Of a stretch of DNA of 26,240 nt, positions 23,221-26,240 are shown piece by piece. The number at the start of each line of letters is the position of its first letter. Position 1 is the stretch's first letter. A program made the translations under genes and the position numbers. The stretch comes from Clostridia bacterium (GTDB lineage Bacteria; Bacillota; Clostridia; Christensenellales; UBA1242), in contig JAFTJJ010000138.1 of NCBI GenBank assembly GCA_017456465.1, forward strand, positions 1 to 26,240, given 5' to 3'. The notes under the pieces were generated by a model. It saw nothing but the letters and a program-made list of their open reading frames with translations. It ran no database searches and was not told the origin of the DNA.

Positions 23221-24159
23221 TTAGCTGTTTTTATTCACATCGACATTTTTGTTCCAAACAAAGTTTTTATATCTCCTTCTTATGGTAATGATCTTTGAAA
23301 TTTTGAGTGGACGTTTATTTAAAATAACACCATTGCTTGCAAGCGATTTTTTGTGGAGCTTGTACCAATAATAAATTCCATAAAAGTCATTAACAAGTGA
23401 TGAAAGTGATGAAATTACAAAAGGCAAAGAACTTATGTTTGATGCAGACACAAACACCCACATCAAAATTGTGAAGACATTGCCAAGAATGTCAAAATAC
23501 CACGAATCAATAAATCTGAGTGCCCCAATCACCATGCCAACAATGAAGGCAACAACTGAAAGAGAATTCAAAAGGGACTGTTTGGCAGCAAAAAGATTAA
23601 GAATGAGACTCACCAAAAAACCACCGGCAACAACCAAAAACAAAAGGATGATTAGTTGAAACCATTTGAGCTTTCTGACTTTCAAAAACTTTTTTGATCC
23701 ATCTTCAAGTTCTGCGCGTTTGTAACTGAAAAACGAATAGGCCGCAAGTGGCATGTAAAGAAGCAAGTTGATTGCAACTTCACCATAAACTCCAAAAACA
23801 ATACAGTCAGCAACATAAAGTGCAGAGCTTCCAAGAGAAACAACAAATCCCCACCTGCTTCCATTTGCAATCAAATTTTCTGAAACCATAAAGAGAAACA
23901 TACTGGACACAGCAAAAGCAAGTTCAAAGGTGAAAGGCTTCACAAAAATCAAACAAGCGATTCCAGCAAGAACAAACACCACATACCAAATTTTTTCAAA
24001 CAGGGATTTGCTTGAAATGGCATCAATGATTGCTTTCCTTCGACCCATATTTTGAACTTCTTGAACATCATAAAAGTCACTGCCACGAGTTGCCCTGCTT
24101 GAACCAATGATGAGGTGACGGGACTTGCTTGTTGAATATTTTTGCGGATTAAATGCCAT
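23221..24159 (-). CDS. PnuC-like membrane protein, copy 2
   Basis: A 312-aa paralogue of the next gene: same topology, with RWGFVVSLGSSALYVADCIVF, GVYGEVAINLLLYMPLAAYSF, RFIDSWYFDILGNVFTILMW and NDFYGIYYWYKLHKK in matching places, and the same basic tail ILNKRPLKISKIITIRRRYK. The first ~55 residues are hydrophilic and differ from copy 1 apart from a basic stretch (RHLIIGSSRATRG against RRLIGGTVGATMG). The ATG at 24159 has a GGAG 15 nt upstream, longer than usual. It lies 49 nt after the HelD stop; no promoter or terminator was seen between them, so helD and both copies may form one transcript. The PnuC assignment rests on motif pattern only. Confidence 0.66.
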   Translation of the reverse strand: MAFNPQKYSTSKSRHLIIGSSRATRGSDFYDVQEVQNMGRRKAIIDAISSKSLFEKIWYVVFVLAGIACLIFVKPFTFELAFAVSSMFLFMVSENLIANGSRWGFVVSLGSSALYVADCIVFGVYGEVAINLLLYMPLAAYSFFSYKRAELEDGSKKFLKVRKLKWFQLIILLFLVVAGGFLVSLILNLFAAKQSLLNSLSVVAFIVGMVIGALRFIDSWYFDILGNVFTILMWVFVSASNISSLPFVISSLSSLVNDFYGIYYWYKLHKKSLASNGVILNKRPLKISKIITIRRRYKNFVWNKNVDVNKNS

Positions 24160-24208
24160 TTTGAACCACTTTTTCTCCTTTTGTAAACACGATTTTGCAG
24201 TTTTTTAT

Positions 24209-26240
24209 TTATTGGACTTTGATGAGGTTTGTGAGATTTTCAGAATAATAAACATTAAGTTTGTGAAGCGCTCTTGTGCAAACAGTATACAAAATAAGTT
24301 TGTTGTCTTCTGTGTACTTTTCTTGATTTGCATCCATCACAAGCACAGCATCAAACTCAAGACCTTTTGCAAGATATGATGGAATGATCATGATTCTTCC
24401 CGCGTCAAACACCTTGTCTTTTGACTGAACAAGTTTGAAAGCATTTGCATTCTTTTTGCCTTCAATATGCTCTTTGAGTGCTTTTGCATCCGCTGCTGTT
24501 TTGGTGATGATTGCAATTGAATTATAATATTTTTTAAGAGTGAGAGCATCCTCAACAATTTTGAGTTTTGTGTTTGGCTCTTCCCCAAGTTTGTTATCTT
24601 TGATGATTGCGACTTCATCCCCATGTCTGTCAACCTGATTGTAGAGATTTGTTTCACCAATCAAGTGTTTTGCAAACATGTTGATTTCATATGTTGACCT
24701 GTAAGTTTTTGTGAGGTACTTGATTTCAGTGCTCGCACCACTTCTTTCAGCAGAAAGAACATTCAAAATTGAGTTGTAATTTGCTGGCGCATAGAATGGC
24801 AAAATTGACTGATTGAGGTCACCAAGAATTGTGATCTTTGCACGTTTGAAAAGATGTGAGAGAACTTTGTACTGCATGACAGTGTAATCCTGCGCCTCAT
24901 CAATGAGAACATATTTGATTTTGCTTTGAGACACAAGACCCGTAAGCCTGTCTTTCATGTACATAAATCCGGACACGTCAGCATAATCAATTACATTTTT
25001 TTCAAGGTTTTGTTTTGTGATTGAAAAGATATCATGAAGATCTTTGATTGACAATCTTGACTGCTTTGGGACACTTGTTGTGTTGTAAATATTTTCAATC
25101 ATTGACACAAACCTGTTTTCATCACTGTAGAGATCAAGATACAAGCTCTTTGCCTTCACCTTTTTGACATTCGCTTCAAGTGTCTTTTTGAGTGATGCCC
25201 TGATGCCTGTTTCTTTGTTGAGTTTTATGTTTGCATGAAGATTAATTTTTTCAACGAGTTTTTTGCATTGTTCAAGAATGCTCAGGCCATCAACCTCAAA
25301 CTCATCAGCAAGTTTTGTGAGGTAATCTTTTGTGATGATTGTTTTGCCCCCAACCCTGATGTCGTCAAGTCCCAAAAGCTCATTCCTTTTGAGTTTCAAA
25401 AAATCTTCAATGAGATTGATATAAACCGCTCCAAGTTTGAGTTTGATCGAATTAAATTCAACAGATTTGTTTTCTGATCGATCTTCCGCAAACACTGTTT
25501 CATAAACATCATTCATGTTTCCCCTGATCTTGAACTCACTGAGGAACGCCTTGACAAAATCCATGTATGTTGTTTCATAAACATTATCTTCACCAATTTC
25601 CGGAAGAACTCCCGAAATGTAATTTGAAAAGATTTCGTTTGGAGACATGATCAAGATGTTTGAATTGTTAATCTTACCCCTTTCACTATAGAGAAGATAT
25701 GCAACCTTATGCATTGCCACACTTGTCTTTCCACTCCCCGCTGGCCCTTGCACAACCAAAATGTCCACATCATTTTTGCGGATGATCTTGTTCTGTTCTT
25801 TTTGAATGGTGTTGACAATGTTTTTCATTTTGCTGGTTGCGTTGTTTCCAAGCATTTGCTGCAAGATGTTATCAATAACCTGCATGTCTGTGTCGAAGAT
25901 TTGCTTGATCTTGTCCCCCTCAATTTTATATTGACGTTTGAGAGTGATTTTCCCAGAAACAGTTTCACCATTTGGCACGCTGTAACTCGCGTCACCAAGT
26001 TCAAAATCATAAAATAAACTTGAGATCGGAGCTCGCCAGTCATAAATGTAAAAATCTCCACCACTCTCAAGTGAAGCAATTCCAATGTATGCCGGAATGA
26101 CATCACCATCAGTTTCAAAATCAATTCGCGCAAAATAAGCACTTTTCAGCATTTTTGTGAAATTTCTGTGTTTCGTTGCAGCGTCACTTGCCACAATTGA
26201 CTTGATTTGAATCCTGCGCATGCCATATTCAAATTCAGTG
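24209..26240 (-). CDS. helD: HelD-type RNA polymerase recycling helicase/ATPase (5' end beyond window)
   Basis: A UvrD-like superfamily 1 ATPase of the HelD branch, which removes RNA polymerase from stalled or post-termination complexes. The frame is open to the right edge (TEFEYG precedes the first internal Met at 26221), so the N-terminal coiled-coil arm is missing from view. Visible are GGDFYIYDWRAPISSLFYD, typical of HelD, Walker A QGPAGSGKTSVAMHKVAYLLY, Walker B-type LIDEAQDYTVMQY, GDLNQSI, TYRSTYEI and motif V YLAKGLEFDAVLV, then a C-terminal VCTRALHKLNVYYS. 676 codons are visible; full-length HelD proteins are usually about 700-780 aa. Confidence 0.88.
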   Translation of the reverse strand, partial: TEFEYGMRRIQIKSIVASDAATKHRNFTKMLKSAYFARIDFETDGDVIPAYIGIASLESGGDFYIYDWRAPISSLFYDFELGDASYSVPNGETVSGKITLKRQYKIEGDKIKQIFDTDMQVIDNILQQMLGNNATSKMKNIVNTIQKEQNKIIRKNDVDILVVQGPAGSGKTSVAMHKVAYLLYSERGKINNSNILIMSPNEIFSNYISGVLPEIGEDNVYETTYMDFVKAFLSEFKIRGNMNDVYETVFAEDRSENKSVEFNSIKLKLGAVYINLIEDFLKLKRNELLGLDDIRVGGKTIITKDYLTKLADEFEVDGLSILEQCKKLVEKINLHANIKLNKETGIRASLKKTLEANVKKVKAKSLYLDLYSDENRFVSMIENIYNTTSVPKQSRLSIKDLHDIFSITKQNLEKNVIDYADVSGFMYMKDRLTGLVSQSKIKYVLIDEAQDYTVMQYKVLSHLFKRAKITILGDLNQSILPFYAPANYNSILNVLSAERSGASTEIKYLTKTYRSTYEINMFAKHLIGETNLYNQVDRHGDEVAIIKDNKLGEEPNTKLKIVEDALTLKKYYNSIAIITKTAADAKALKEHIEGKKNANAFKLVQSKDKVFDAGRIMIIPSYLAKGLEFDAVLVMDANQEKYTEDNKLILYTVCTRALHKLNVYYSENLTNLIKVQ

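Noticed and set aside
24160..24208. Riboswitch in front of the PnuC-like genes
   Set aside because: The gap to helD is 49 nt, too short and without visible structure to hold a vitamin riboswitch.

Overview
The window looks like a chromosomal segment of a low-GC Gram-positive bacterium (Bacillota, probably a Clostridia-like lineage). The reasons are the conserved Bacillota gene order lepA-hemW-hrcA-grpE-dnaK-dnaJ-...-rsmE-mtaB-...-rpsU, an HrcA/CIRCE heat-shock circuit, a pcrA-ligA pair, a DnaK whose numbering fits the short Gram-positive ATPase domain, strong AGGAGG-type ribosome binding sites, and AT-rich spacers with clear sigma-A promoters. Genus-level placement is not possible from this sequence alone. 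No tRNA, rRNA, CRISPR array, transposase or phage gene was seen.

Layout. Positions 1-4333 (minus) carry pcrA and ligA, a repair/replication operon. Positions 4431-7768 (minus) hold a small basic protein of unknown function, rpsU, a HIT protein, mtaB and rsmE. Positions 7844-9457 (minus) hold two single-gene units, a HAD hydrolase and an unknown 207-aa protein, each with its own promoter and terminator. They sit where prmA is found in many relatives. Positions 9549-14556 (minus) are the HrcA-controlled heat-shock operon hrcA-grpE-dnaK-dnaJ, with a CIRCE operator next to a consensus promoter. Positions 14592-17734 (minus) are lepA-hemW.

From 17.8 kb the content becomes accessory: a GDPD-family protein (plus), a 500-base stretch without a convincing gene, an exported or membrane-anchored unknown protein behind a perfect-consensus promoter (minus), a 602-aa helical-repeat protein resembling mTERF/TALE-like DNA-binding repeats (plus), two tandem PnuC-like membrane proteins (minus), and a HelD-type helicase running off the right edge (minus).

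The most unusual items are: a GrpE with an N-terminal metallothionein-like tract of 17 Cys and 7 His; the mTERF-like repeat protein with a regular ~36-residue period; a dnaK split by a single-base frameshift in an A-run that also lacks the allosteric switch proline; an hrcA promoter whose -35 box lies in the 3' arm of the preceding operon's terminator; and a probable leaderless rsmE-mtaB transcript.
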